A stretch of DNA of 36,733 nt from an uncultured Clostridia bacterium (GTDB taxonomy: Bacteria; Bacillota; Clostridia; Christensenellales; UBA1242), in contig CALWDZ010000012.1 of the NCBI GenBank assembly GCA_944376845.1, forward strand, positions 1-36,733, in the 5' to 3' direction. The translations under genes were made by a program, and so were the position numbers. The notes under the pieces are model-generated. The model had not been told where the DNA came from. It worked only from the letters and a program-made list of their open reading frames with translations, and ran no database searches. Of the stretch, positions 21,583-30,524 are shown piece by piece (positions within the stretch are counted from its first letter, which is position 1; each line of letters starts with the position of its first letter).

Positions 21583-24000
21583 ATGCAAAATCCAGCATCT
21601 GATAGTTTAGAAAAGGTTATAAAAAATGCAGGCAAAGTGGCATTAAAATATGGCAGTAACCAGGTTGGTACTGAGCATATTTTGTATGGGCTTTGTAGTG
21701 TTAAAGATTGTATGGCATCTAAAATACTTAAAGAGTATGGCATAACAAGTGAAGGACTTTTGGAGATTTTTAACGATAACTCTCAAGGTGTTTTTGTCGG
21801 AGTGGATGTTGAACTTACTCCAAGAAGTAAAGAGATAATCAGTATGGCAAAGCAAGTTGCAATGCAACTTGGCCACAATTTTGTGGGGCCAGAACATTTA
21901 CTTTTTGCACTACTTTCTAGTCCAAATTGTTTTGCAGTAAGGCTTATCACATCATATTTTCGTGCAAATTTAACTGAAATAAAGTCAAAACTAATAGTTT
22001 TTTTGCAAGGTAATAATGACTTTTCTTCTGACCTCGCACAAGATGAAAAAAAGAGTGCACTCCCAGAAAAATTACTAGATATGGGGTATGATATAACCTT
22101 AAAGGCAAGACAAGGTAAAATTGACCCGATAATTGGCAGAGAAGCAGAGATTGAAAGAATAATTGAAATTCTTTGCAGAAAGACTAAAAACAACCCAATA
22201 CTTATCGGTGAAGCGGGAGTTGGTAAAACGGCTGTTGTTGAAGGCCTTGCACAGGCGATTGTTAGTGGAAATGTCCCAGAACTTTTAAAAGACAAGATAA
22301 TATATTCACTTGAAATTGGTGGACTTATGGCAGGGACAAAATATCGTGGCAGTATGGAAGAAAAACTTAAGGACACTATAGAAACCATTATTGCAAGTAA
22401 AAACATAATAGTTTTTATAGATGAAATTCACACTCTTGCACAGGCAGGGAGCGAAAAAGGAGAAACCAGTCCAAAAGATATGTTAAAACCATATCTTGCA
22501 CGTGGAGAACTTCAAACCATAGGTGCAACAACCACGGACGAATATGCCAAGTTTATTGAAAGCGATAAGGCGCTTGAGCGTAGATTTCAGCCTATTATGG
22601 TCAATCCACCAACAGTTGAACAGACGATTGAGATTTTAAAAGGACTAAAAGACAGTTATGAGGCATTCCATAATGTTACAATAACTGATGAAGCCATTGA
22701 AGCAGCGGCAACTTTGTCAGATAGGTATATTATGGATAGAAGTTTGCCAGATAAGGCGATAGACCTAATTGATGAGGCAAGTAGTAAAGCCAAGGTCAAC
22801 TTTAATTTAAAACCAAGTACGATAAGAGAAAAAGAAGAAAAAATAAAACAACTTTCAGCCAATCGTGATGAAGCAAGCATTCAACGTAATTATGAGAAAG
22901 CTGCTAAACTCCAAACACAAATAATAAATCTTGAAAATGAACTTAAAGTGTTAAATGAAAATTTTAATCGTACAGCAAATTCCAACTCAAATTCAATAGG
23001 TGCAAATGAAATAGCGGCAGTTGTTTCTAAATGGACAGGAATACCTGTTACAAAGATAACCGAAACTGAAAGAGAAAAACTTATAAATCTTGAAAATATT
23101 TTGCATAAACGTGTGGTTGGTCAAGATGAAGCGGTGAATGCTGTTGCCAAGGCAATAAGAAGGTCAAGAGTAGGACTGCATGACAACAAACGTCCAATAG
23201 GTTCATTTTTGTTCCTTGGTCCAACAGGTGTTGGTAAAACTGAACTATGCAAAGCCATTGCCGAGGCGATGTTTGATGATGAAAATAATATAATTCGTAT
23301 TGATATGAGCGAATATATGGAACCTCATAGTGTGTCTAAACTCATTGGCGCACCGCCAGGATATGTTGGCTTTGATGAGGGTGGACAACTTACAGAGCAG
23401 GTAAGGCGTAGACCATATAGTGTTGTCCTTTTTGATGAGATTGAAAAAGCACATCCAGATATATTCAATTCACTTTTACAAGTCCTAGACGATGGCAGAC
23501 TTACAGATAGTCAAGGCAGAACTGTCAATTTCAAAAACACAATAATCATTATGACTAGCAATATTGGAAGCGAAGAAATGAATGAAAGACATCTTGGTTT
23601 TAACTCTCAAAGTATTGAAGAAGAGGACGAAATTAAGGAAGTATACTATAGTGCTCTGAGAAGAAAACTTAAACCTGAATTTTTAAATAGAATTGATGTT
23701 ATATGCGTGTTTAAACCTCTAAATGAAAATGATTTAGTTAAAATTGCTACAATAATGATATCTAACATAAATAAACGACTGACAAAAAGCGGACTTGAAC
23801 TTAAACTTACCAATAGAGCACTTGATTATATTGTTAAAAGCGGAACAAATCTTCAATTTGGAGCAAGACCGCTTAAAAGATATATTCAACAGGAAGTTGA
23901 AGATAGAATTGCAGAAAAAATACTACTTGGTCAAATAAATTCAACAGGTATTGTAATTATAGACTACATTGACGGCGAATTGAGTTTTAAGAGCCAATAA
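21583..24000 (+). CDS. clpC: ATP-dependent Clp protease ATPase subunit ClpC
   Basis: ClpC unfolds substrates, including arginine-phosphorylated ones, for ClpP. The 805-residue chaperone has the Clp repeat N-domain (1-145), then AAA+ 1 with Walker A GEAGVGKT (209-216) and Walker B VFIDEIH. The UVR/M-domain (about 420-460) and AAA+ 2 follow, with Walker A GPTGVGKT (546-553), Walker B VVLFDEIEKAHPD and C-terminal FGARPLKRYIQ. KAGGxAGLI-type ClpP-loop text was not clearly seen where expected, but the overall order is standard. AAAGGAG precedes the ATG. It forms an operon with mcsA-mcsB; the REP array and a terminator follow. Confidence 0.95.
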   Translation: MQNPASDSLEKVIKNAGKVALKYGSNQVGTEHILYGLCSVKDCMASKILKEYGITSEGLLEIFNDNSQGVFVGVDVELTPRSKEIISMAKQVAMQLGHNFVGPEHLLFALLSSPNCFAVRLITSYFRANLTEIKSKLIVFLQGNNDFSSDLAQDEKKSALPEKLLDMGYDITLKARQGKIDPIIGREAEIERIIEILCRKTKNNPILIGEAGVGKTAVVEGLAQAIVSGNVPELLKDKIIYSLEIGGLMAGTKYRGSMEEKLKDTIETIIASKNIIVFIDEIHTLAQAGSEKGETSPKDMLKPYLARGELQTIGATTTDEYAKFIESDKALERRFQPIMVNPPTVEQTIEILKGLKDSYEAFHNVTITDEAIEAAATLSDRYIMDRSLPDKAIDLIDEASSKAKVNFNLKPSTIREKEEKIKQLSANRDEASIQRNYEKAAKLQTQIINLENELKVLNENFNRTANSNSNSIGANEIAAVVSKWTGIPVTKITETEREKLINLENILHKRVVGQDEAVNAVAKAIRRSRVGLHDNKRPIGSFLFLGPTGVGKTELCKAIAEAMFDDENNIIRIDMSEYMEPHSVSKLIGAPPGYVGFDEGGQLTEQVRRRPYSVVLFDEIEKAHPDIFNSLLQVLDDGRLTDSQGRTVNFKNTIIIMTSNIGSEEMNERHLGFNSQSIEEEDEIKEVYYSALRRKLKPEFLNRIDVICVFKPLNENDLVKIATIMISNINKRLTKSGLELKLTNRALDYIVKSGTNLQFGARPLKRYIQQEVEDRIAEKILLGQINSTGIVIIDYIDGELSFKSQ

Positions 24001-24011
24001 AAACAAGAATC

Positions 24012-24348
24012 TGTCATTCTGAGCGAAATTCTGTCGTTCTGAGCGAAGCGAAGAATCTCATCCCTCTGACATTCTGAGTCTGACTCCAGAGTGCAGATAT
24101 ACGAAGAATCTCTTAAGCGGATGAGACTCTTCGTCGGCCGTCAAGAAAGCAATTCTCAGAGTGACACTAGAGTGTGTCATTCTGAGCGAAGCGAAGAATT
24201 TCGAAGATGTCTCGCTTCGCTCGACAAGACGCGTTATAGTGTCATTCTAAGGTACCGTTAGGTGCCGTGAGAATCTCATTATATCGGCATCCTGATTCTT
24301 ATGCTTTGTTCACTGTTCATCCCGAGTGGCAAAGCCACGAGGAATCTC
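24012..24348. repeat. Decayed REP-type array (TCATTCTGAGCGAAGCGAAGAATCTC family)
   Basis: Several units share TGTCATTCTGAGCGAAGCGAAGAATCT-like text: 24012-24026, 24032-24060, 24067-24080 (decayed), 24175-24201, 24240-24249 and 24315-24348 (variant GTTCATCCCGAGTGGC...). An inverted, decayed copy lies at about 24121-24166. Internal stems such as TCTCGCTTCGCTCGA pair with neighbouring units. No ORF. Such units are widespread intergenic repeats in many bacterial genomes. Confidence 0.85.
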
Positions 24349-24349
24349 A

Positions 24350-24385
24350 AAAGGCAGACCTATACAACTTAGGTTTGCCTTTTTC
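24350..24385 (+). terminator. Intrinsic terminator of the clpC operon
   Basis: AAAGGCAGACCTA (24350-24362), seven-base loop, TAGGTTTGCCTTT (24370-24382) and more T. One G-T wobble in a 13-bp stem. It stands 350 bp after clpC, beyond the REP array. Confidence 0.85.
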
Positions 24386-24458
24386 TTGTACACAATATTA
24401 TTCTTTTTTGTCGTAAAACATTTATTTTTATATATTTTTATACACTTAAACCTCAATT

Positions 24459-24487
24459 TTGACACAAAAAACAAAAAATTTTAAAAT
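24459..24487 (+). promoter_or_regulatory. Promoter in the clpC-uridine kinase gap
   Basis: TTGACA (24459-24464), 17-bp spacer, TAAAAT (24482-24487). No plus-strand gene follows before a strong terminator, so it points to a short transcript (24494-24605). Confidence 0.55.
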
Positions 24488-24493
24488 TTTTTA

Positions 24494-24605
24494 AAAAATC
24501 TTGCAAAAACGCTTGAAGGGACTAATGAAGAAACTTTTGTTTTAGTTGAAGGTGCAACACTTATTGCTCAAAATTAAAAAATCTCGCTTAAAAGCGAGAT
24601 TTTTT
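24494..24605 (+). ncRNA. Candidate small RNA (promoter-to-terminator unit)
   Basis: A near-consensus promoter and a strong terminator bracket about 112 nt. The only start with a ribosome-like site (AAGGGA, then ATG at about 24524) gives just six codons, MKKLLF. One frame is open to a stop at 24577 (LEGTNEETFVLVEGATLIAQN) but has no start codon, so it may instead be the tail of a lost gene. Size and bracketing fit a small RNA; no known family recognised. Confidence 0.35.
24576..24605. terminator. Bidirectional intrinsic terminator
   Basis: AAAAAATCTCGCTT (24576-24589), two-base loop, AAGCGAGATTTTTT (24592-24605): a perfect 14-bp stem with T runs on both strands. It ends the plus-strand candidate RNA and overlaps the stop of the minus-strand kinase gene. 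Confidence 0.9.
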
Positions 24606-25518
24606 ATACACCAATGAATTCTCGAAGTAATGAATTTTTTGGGACAAGATTGTTATTTATTGGTTTAAACTGTTTCAATTTTTTTACTAAGTTATTGCAA
24701 TCTTGTGAGTTGTTTTTATTTAAAAGTGAAACAAGGTAATTGGCATATAGTAGTGGTTCATACATATGAACAGAGTCAATTGAAAAGTCGACATCATTTT
24801 TATATGGGTCGATATATTTCTTTTCGCCATCAAGTACTTCATGCCAAGTGTTTAGCGTTGTTTCAATATCTCTTCCGCGGGTTAAGTTATCTCTAAGAAG
24901 ACGCCTAAGTAGTCTAACTTCTACACAGGAAAGCAAGCACTCATTTTCACTATAAAAGTCTGATTGTGCACAAATATAAACTTTATAAATATATTTTTCA
25001 TAACCATTATAGCCATTCACCAAAATAGGGTTAAGAGCATGTAAACCCTCAATAATAACTATTGTATCATCATCAATATCAAGGTGAATATATTTTTCTT
25101 CACGTCTGCCAGTCAAAAAATTGTATTTTGGCATTTCTGCTTCTGTGGTTGTGAGAAGGGAATGCAAAAATTTATGAAAATATTCAATATCTAGTGCGGT
25201 AACATTTTCATAGTCATAATTGCCATTTGGAAGAAGGGGAGTATCAACTCTATTCAAAAAGAAATCGTCTAGGGAAACAAATATACTTGTTTTATTTTTA
25301 TCTTTCAATTTTTCTTTTAAAATTGCACTTGTGGTTGTCTTTCCAGAAGAAGATGGACCAGCAAGTAGTACAATTTTGATTTTCTTTTGTAATATATCTT
25401 CAACAATTTCATCTATTTGATTTTGAAACATCTTTTCAGACATATCAATTAAAAGCTGTTCATCGCTATTTGCCAAATTATTTATTTCATCAGCATAGTA
25501 AATATTTTTATTTTGCAT
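24604..25518 (-). CDS. Uridine kinase-like P-loop nucleoside kinase
   Basis: The 304-residue protein has Walker A GPSSSGKTT (54-62) in IVLLAGPSSSGKTTTSAIL. It continues with VSLDDFFLNR, EMPKYNFLTGRREEK and VIIEGLHALNPIL, the order of the uridine kinase/phosphoribulokinase family (phosphoryl transfer to a nucleoside or sugar). RLLRRLLRDNLTRGRDIETTLNTW follows as in Clostridia nucleoside kinases. Those usually carry an N-terminal TGS/threonyl-synthetase-like domain; here only about 45 residues precede the kinase core, so that domain is missing. AAGGAG six bases before the ATG supports the start. True substrate uncertain. Confidence 0.82.
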   Translation of the reverse strand: MQNKNIYYADEINNLANSDEQLLIDMSEKMFQNQIDEIVEDILQKKIKIVLLAGPSSSGKTTTSAILKEKLKDKNKTSIFVSLDDFFLNRVDTPLLPNGNYDYENVTALDIEYFHKFLHSLLTTTEAEMPKYNFLTGRREEKYIHLDIDDDTIVIIEGLHALNPILVNGYNGYEKYIYKVYICAQSDFYSENECLLSCVEVRLLRRLLRDNLTRGRDIETTLNTWHEVLDGEKKYIDPYKNDVDFSIDSVHMYEPLLYANYLVSLLNKNNSQDCNNLVKKLKQFKPINNNLVPKNSLLREFIGV

Positions 25519-25684
25519 TTTATCTCCTTGCGCCTTAAAAGAATAACATATTATTGCTTATTTTTGAAATATTTTAACTAAAAATTTTAAATTTATCATA
25601 ATTTAATGCATTTTGACTTTTTTTGCTTAGTAGGTACAAATAGCAGTGTTATGTACTATATTATTTATGACTAAAAGGATAGTT

Positions 25685-27100
25685 ATGAAACTTGTAGAAT
25701 TATTAAAAGATATTAAGGTTAAGAACAATATAGACAATATTTTAGATTTAAATATTGAACATATAAGTGCAAGAGCACAGGATGAAATGAAAGATGGTCT
25801 TTTTTTCTGCTATAGTGGTTCACATGATGTGCTTTCTATGGCAAAACTTGCCGTAAGCCATGGGGCTGTAGCGGTTGTATGTGATAAGATATACGATATA
25901 AACGCACCACAAATTTTAGTTGAAAATGTCAGAGAAAGCATGGCATACATTGCACAAACTTTTTTTAAAACCAAAGATGTAAAGGTTATTGGAATAACAG
26001 GTACAAACGGTAAGACTACAACTAGTTTTATTGTGGCAGATATTTTAAAAAGTATTGGTAAGAAAGTGGGAATTATTGGTACAAATGGAATATATTTTGC
26101 TGATACATTTTTACCGGCAAAACTCACTACACCTGATGTTATTGATCTTCACGAAATATTTTCAATCATGAAAAACGGCGGGGTTGATTATATTGTTATG
26201 GAGGTTTCCGCTCATGCTATAGCACTAAAAAAAGTGCTAGGTATTAATTTTGTTTGTAAAATACTAACCAACGTCACACAAGACCATTTAGATTATTTTA
26301 AAACATTAGAAGAATATAAAAGAGTTAAAAAAAGTTTTTTTGACAGTTCTAACGACCTGATGATAGTTAATGCTGATGATGAAATTGGTCAACAAATTTT
26401 ACTAACATATGACACAGCAATTGCATATGGCATAAATAGTCCAAGCGATGCATTTTGCATTGATATAAACAAAGAATGTAATAGTTATATAATGAACATT
26501 TGTGACAACGTTTTTAAGGTCAATTCAACTCTTTATGGACTTTTCAATGTATATAATTGTTTGGCGGCAGCAACTTGTTGCTATTTTCTTGGAATAAATA
26601 TTGACGATATTCAAAAGGCACTTTGTAATTTAAGAGAAGTTAAGGGGAGATTTAATGTAATTAAGCACAATGATAAAACAATTATCATTGATTATGCACA
26701 TACTCCTGATGGTCTTGAAAATGTTTTAAAAACTTCTAGAAAGTTAACTGATGGAAAACTGATTTGTTTGTTTGGATGTGGTGGAAATAGAGATAAGTCA
26801 AAACGAAAAATTATGGGAGCGGTAGCAGAAAAATATTCTGACTATTGTTTTATTACCAGTGATAATCCGCGTTATGAAAATCCAGAAGATATAATTTCTG
26901 ATATTCAAAGTGGCTTCAATAAATCAAATTATTATAAAACTGTAGACCGTAAAACCGCCATAAAATTAGCAATAAGTAGTTTAAAAAGCGGTGATACACT
27001 TATAATTTGTGGGAAAGGTGGTGAAAATTATATTGACATAAAAGGCGAGAAATTGCCATATAGTGATTTTGATACTGTTAGTGAAATTCTAGGGATATGA
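25685..27100 (+). CDS. murE: UDP-MurNAc-L-Ala-D-Glu:meso-diaminopimelate ligase
   Basis: MurE adds the third stem-peptide residue during peptidoglycan synthesis. The 471-residue protein has an N-terminal UDP-binding domain, the ATP-binding GTNGKTTT (106-113), and the Mur central motif ILTNVTQDHLDYFKT. DYAHTPDGLENVL and the C-terminal DNPR (393-396) in SDNPRYENPEDII follow. DNPR marks meso-diaminopimelate rather than lysine specificity. The ATG at 25685 has AAAGGA six bases upstream; the reading from 25646 lacks a site. It is the first gene of the cell-wall cluster and is one base from mraY. A clear promoter was not resolved (TTGACT at 25613 is a candidate -35). Confidence 0.93.
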   Translation: MKLVELLKDIKVKNNIDNILDLNIEHISARAQDEMKDGLFFCYSGSHDVLSMAKLAVSHGAVAVVCDKIYDINAPQILVENVRESMAYIAQTFFKTKDVKVIGITGTNGKTTTSFIVADILKSIGKKVGIIGTNGIYFADTFLPAKLTTPDVIDLHEIFSIMKNGGVDYIVMEVSAHAIALKKVLGINFVCKILTNVTQDHLDYFKTLEEYKRVKKSFFDSSNDLMIVNADDEIGQQILLTYDTAIAYGINSPSDAFCIDINKECNSYIMNICDNVFKVNSTLYGLFNVYNCLAAATCCYFLGINIDDIQKALCNLREVKGRFNVIKHNDKTIIIDYAHTPDGLENVLKTSRKLTDGKLICLFGCGGNRDKSKRKIMGAVAEKYSDYCFITSDNPRYENPEDIISDIQSGFNKSNYYKTVDRKTAIKLAISSLKSGDTLIICGKGGENYIDIKGEKLPYSDFDTVSEILGI

Positions 27101-27101
27101 A

Positions 27102-28103
27102 ATGATTGAAAGAAATTTATTTATATTTTTGATGGGCTTTTTAGTGGCAGGACTTTTGTCGCCACTAATGCTTATACTTAGTAAAAAACTAAAGGCTAGA
27201 CAAACTATACTTCATTATGTCAAAGAACATGAAGCCAAAAATGGAACACCAACCATGGGCGGACTTATTTTTATTGTGGCATGTGCGCTTGTTTGTCTAT
27301 GCTTTTTATGGCAAGATTTTACTCTCGGGATAATAACAATTGCTGTAATGCTCGCATATGGTCTTTTGGGCTTTTTAGACGATTTTTTAAAGGTACACTA
27401 TAAACAAAATTTAGGACTTAGGGCATATCAAAAAATTATTGGACAGGTTGGCATTGCTGTAATAATTGCGGTATTTGCATACAATTCAAATCTTGTTGGG
27501 ACAAGCATATTTATTCCTTTTACATCAATTAGCATTGATATTGGCTTTTGGATAATACCACTTATAATTTTTGTATATTTGGCTGTTGTCAATAGTGTAA
27601 ACTTGCTTGATGGTCTTGATGGGCTTTGCAGTGGGGTTAGTTTTGTATATCTTTTAAGTTTTGCTTGTGTTATGCTTATATATTCAAATTTGCCACAAAT
27701 AGATATTTCACAATGGCAAAATCTTATTCAAATTTCTTTTGCAATGGCGGGATGTCTTCTTGCATATTTCATATTAAATTGTTATCCTGCAAAGATTTTT
27801 ATGGGCGATACGGGCTCACTAGCCCTTGGTGGACTTATAACCACCTTGGCGGTTTTTACAGGGCTTGAACTTTATATACCTATCCTGGGTATACCATATG
27901 TTGTTACTGCGCTTAGTGATATTATCCAAGTGTTGTATTACAAAAAGACAAAAAAGAGAGTTTTTTTGATGGCACCGCTTCATCATCATTTTCAGAAAAA
28001 AGGCGTGAATGAAAGTAAAATTGTCACCATATATATAATATCGACAATGGTTGTTTGTTTAATTACAATCACGTTGATTTTATATTTTGGTGGTATAGTG
28101 TGA
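27102..28103 (+). CDS. mraY: Phospho-MurNAc-pentapeptide translocase MraY
   Basis: MraY makes lipid I at the membrane. The 333-residue, roughly ten-helix protein carries all hallmarks. These are GTPTMGGLIF (48-57), LLGFLDDFLKV with the Asp-Asp pair, NSVNLLDGLDGL, AKIFMGDTGSLALGG with the catalytic-site Asp, and PLHHHFQKKG. The stop overlaps the murD GTG start (GTGA), showing coupling. The ATG follows AGGGAT. Confidence 0.95.
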   Translation: MIERNLFIFLMGFLVAGLLSPLMLILSKKLKARQTILHYVKEHEAKNGTPTMGGLIFIVACALVCLCFLWQDFTLGIITIAVMLAYGLLGFLDDFLKVHYKQNLGLRAYQKIIGQVGIAVIIAVFAYNSNLVGTSIFIPFTSISIDIGFWIIPLIIFVYLAVVNSVNLLDGLDGLCSGVSFVYLLSFACVMLIYSNLPQIDISQWQNLIQISFAMAGCLLAYFILNCYPAKIFMGDTGSLALGGLITTLAVFTGLELYIPILGIPYVVTALSDIIQVLYYKKTKKRVFLMAPLHHHFQKKGVNESKIVTIYIISTMVVCLITITLILYFGGIV

Positions 28104-29401
28104 ACATATTAACAAAAAATTTTTTGGTATATGGAACAGGCAAAAGCGGGAAAAGTGCAATTTCATTTTTGCTTTCACGTGGAGCGAAAAATGTCTATAC
28201 ATTTGACGATGATGAGCATAGTGAAGATATAAAAAACACAACAAGGCTTTCTAATCTTGATGAAATTGAAAAATATGACATAGAATATGCCATACTTAGT
28301 CCCGGTGTAAATGTTCTTGGAAATAAAAATATTGATATACTTTCCAAAAAAGGTATAAAGTTTATGAGCGAGTTTTGTCTTGGCTTTATGTTTTCTTATG
28401 GAAAAAAGATATGTATAACTGGGACAAACGGAAAGACTACCACAGTCAATCTTTTGTATAATATGCTCACTCAAAAGTATAAAGATGTTTTTCTTTGTGG
28501 GAATACCGACACTCCAATTACAAAAATTGCAAATTTAACTTCACCTAGTTCAATACTTGTTTGCGAAGTGAGCAGTTTTGCCTTAGAAACTGCTGAATGT
28601 TTAAAACCAGATATCAGTGCGATTTTAAACATTGGCGAGGATCATATTTTGCGTCACGGAACTTTTGAAAATTACAGTCAAATTAAAAAGAGAATAACAA
28701 TAAATCAAGATGCTAAGGACTATTTTGTTTGTAATGAAGATTTTGACATTGTGACCAATGCTAATGTAGTCATGTATTCATTAAAAGATAAAACAAATGG
28801 AGCCTATGTTTATAAAGATTGCATTTGTTATGCGGGTAAAAAAGTTGTTGATAAAAAATTTATAACACTTAAAGGTGATAGAAATGTTGAAAACGTACTA
28901 TGTGCGGTGTCAATTGCCAAACTTATGAAAGTAAGTTCTCGTAAAATTAAAAAGGCGATTAAAAACTTTAAAGGTCTTAAACATAGAATGCAAGTCATCT
29001 TAAAGAAAAACAACATTACATACATAGACGATAGCAAAGCGACTAACCCAGATAGTACAATATGTGCTCTTGACAGCATAAAAAATGAAACAATATTACT
29101 TCTTGGTGGAAGTGATAAAGGCTATGAATACAATTCTATTTTCAAGCATACCCAGCATACCAAAATGATTTTGACATTTGGAGAAATGGGAGAAAAAATT
29201 AAACAAACGGCTATATCACAAGGATATACCGATGTTTTGTCATTTAAAAAAATGAGTGAAGCGGTTATTTATGCCATAAGCCTTGCTCGCACTAATGATG
29301 TAGTTTTACTTTCACCAGCGTGTGCAAGTTATGATGAATTTAATTCATATGCGGAAAGGGGTGATAGTTTTGCGAAAATTGTTGCAGAAAATGAAGATTA
29401 A
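28100..29401 (+). CDS. murD: UDP-MurNAc-L-alanine:D-glutamate ligase
   Basis: MurD adds D-Glu to the peptidoglycan precursor. I chose the GTG at 28100, which overlaps the mraY stop and has GGTGG seven bases upstream; the longer reading from 28055 is mraY coding sequence in another frame. The 433-residue product has the N-terminal GTGKSGKSA nucleotide-like loop (12-20), SPGV, the ATP motif GTNGKTTT (108-115), ILNIGEDHILRHGTFENY, YIDDSKATNPDSTICAL and LLLGGSDKGYEY. All are MurD features. It overlaps ftsW by about 11 bp. Confidence 0.92.
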   Translation: MNILTKNFLVYGTGKSGKSAISFLLSRGAKNVYTFDDDEHSEDIKNTTRLSNLDEIEKYDIEYAILSPGVNVLGNKNIDILSKKGIKFMSEFCLGFMFSYGKKICITGTNGKTTTVNLLYNMLTQKYKDVFLCGNTDTPITKIANLTSPSSILVCEVSSFALETAECLKPDISAILNIGEDHILRHGTFENYSQIKKRITINQDAKDYFVCNEDFDIVTNANVVMYSLKDKTNGAYVYKDCICYAGKKVVDKKFITLKGDRNVENVLCAVSIAKLMKVSSRKIKKAIKNFKGLKHRMQVILKKNNITYIDDSKATNPDSTICALDSIKNETILLLGGSDKGYEYNSIFKHTQHTKMILTFGEMGEKIKQTAISQGYTDVLSFKKMSEAVIYAISLARTNDVVLLSPACASYDEFNSYAERGDSFAKIVAENED

Positions 29402-30494
29402 ATTTGATAAAACAACAGTTCTTGTTTTGTTATGTACACTGTTTTTGTGCATTTTTGGTTGCATAATGGTATACAGTGCAAGTTTTTATTCTGCACAAAA
29501 ACATTATGATAACGCCACTTTCTTTTTGGTCAAACAAATAGTGGGAGTATTACTCGGCTTTTGTGGACTTATATTTTTTACCTTTTTTGATTATAAAAAA
29601 TTAAAAAAATTTAAGTGGATAGCAGTTATTGTTGCTGTTGTATTGCTTGCTCTTGTATTTATTCCGGGTATTGGAATAGAAAATTATGGCGCAAGAAGAT
29701 GGATAGGCTTTGCAGGGTTTTCATTTCAACCAAGTGAAATAGCAAAGTTTGCCTTAGTGCTTTTTTGTGCTTGCCATTTTTCACAACATAAAGATGAGGC
29801 AAAAAAGTTTAAAACTATTTTGCCACCACTTGCAGTTGGCGGACTATTTTGTTTATTAGTCATTTTAGAACCTAATATGAGCATAACTATGTGCCTTGGA
29901 ATTGTTATGCTTGCAATGTTGTTTTTTGGTGGGACAAAACTTAAATATTTTATATACATTGGTATACCGGCGTTATGCTTAGTGCCAGTACTTATTTTAA
30001 TTGAACCATATAGACTACTTCGGTTAATGGCGTTTTTAGATCCATGGGCATCTCCACAAGGGGAAGGTTTTCAACTAATTCAATCATTATATTCACTTGG
30101 GAATGGTGGATTATTTGGTGTTGGACTTTTTAGTTCAAGGCAAAAATATTTATACCTTCCTTTTGCTGAAAGTGATTTTATCTTTTCAATAATTTGTGAA
30201 GAATGTGGCTTTTTTGGAGCATCACTACTTATTTTGGTATTTGCTATATTGTGTTATTTATTAGTTAAAATTGCACTCAATGCCAAAGATAGATTTGCAA
30301 GTCTTTTGTGTATTGGTATAGCGTGCGTAATATGTACGCAAGTTGTTCTAAATATTGCCGTCGTTACGGGTTCAATTCCGCCAACAGGGCTACCACTTCC
30401 ATTTATAAGTGCAGGAAGTACATCGCTTATGGTTTTTATGTCTGCAATAGGCGTGTGCTTAAACATTCATAGACAAAGCCGCACAAACAAATAA
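29391..30494 (+). CDS. ftsW: FtsW-type SEDS peptidoglycan glycosyltransferase
   Basis: FtsW polymerises lipid II at the septum with its partner penicillin-binding protein. The 367-residue protein has about ten helices and the SEDS motifs CIFGCIMVYSAS (19-30), GARRWIGFAGFSFQPSEIAK, and LGNGGLFGVGLFSSRQKYLYLPFAESDFIFSIICEE. The final TGSIPPTGLPLPFISAGSTS is the family signature. Placement in the mur cluster favours FtsW over RodA; SpoVE is also possible. The ATG at 29391 is inside the murD end with no strong site; a TTG at about 29370 after AAAGGGG is an alternative. murG does not follow, unlike in most Firmicutes. Confidence 0.88.
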   Translation: MKIKFDKTTVLVLLCTLFLCIFGCIMVYSASFYSAQKHYDNATFFLVKQIVGVLLGFCGLIFFTFFDYKKLKKFKWIAVIVAVVLLALVFIPGIGIENYGARRWIGFAGFSFQPSEIAKFALVLFCACHFSQHKDEAKKFKTILPPLAVGGLFCLLVILEPNMSITMCLGIVMLAMLFFGGTKLKYFIYIGIPALCLVPVLILIEPYRLLRLMAFLDPWASPQGEGFQLIQSLYSLGNGGLFGVGLFSSRQKYLYLPFAESDFIFSIICEECGFFGASLLILVFAILCYLLVKIALNAKDRFASLLCIGIACVICTQVVLNIAVVTGSIPPTGLPLPFISAGSTSLMVFMSAIGVCLNIHRQSRTNK

Positions 30495-30524
30495 TGACTC
30501 GCATAAGTTAATGTGGAGAACATT

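Noticed and set aside
24001..24348. CRISPR array
   Set aside because: Units are uneven, partly inverted and have no equal spacers; no cas gene is in the window. They are REP-type repeats.
25613..25640. Promoter for the murE cluster
   Set aside because: TTGACT is present, but the candidate -10 words (TACAAA and others) are weak or badly spaced; kept only as a remark under murE.
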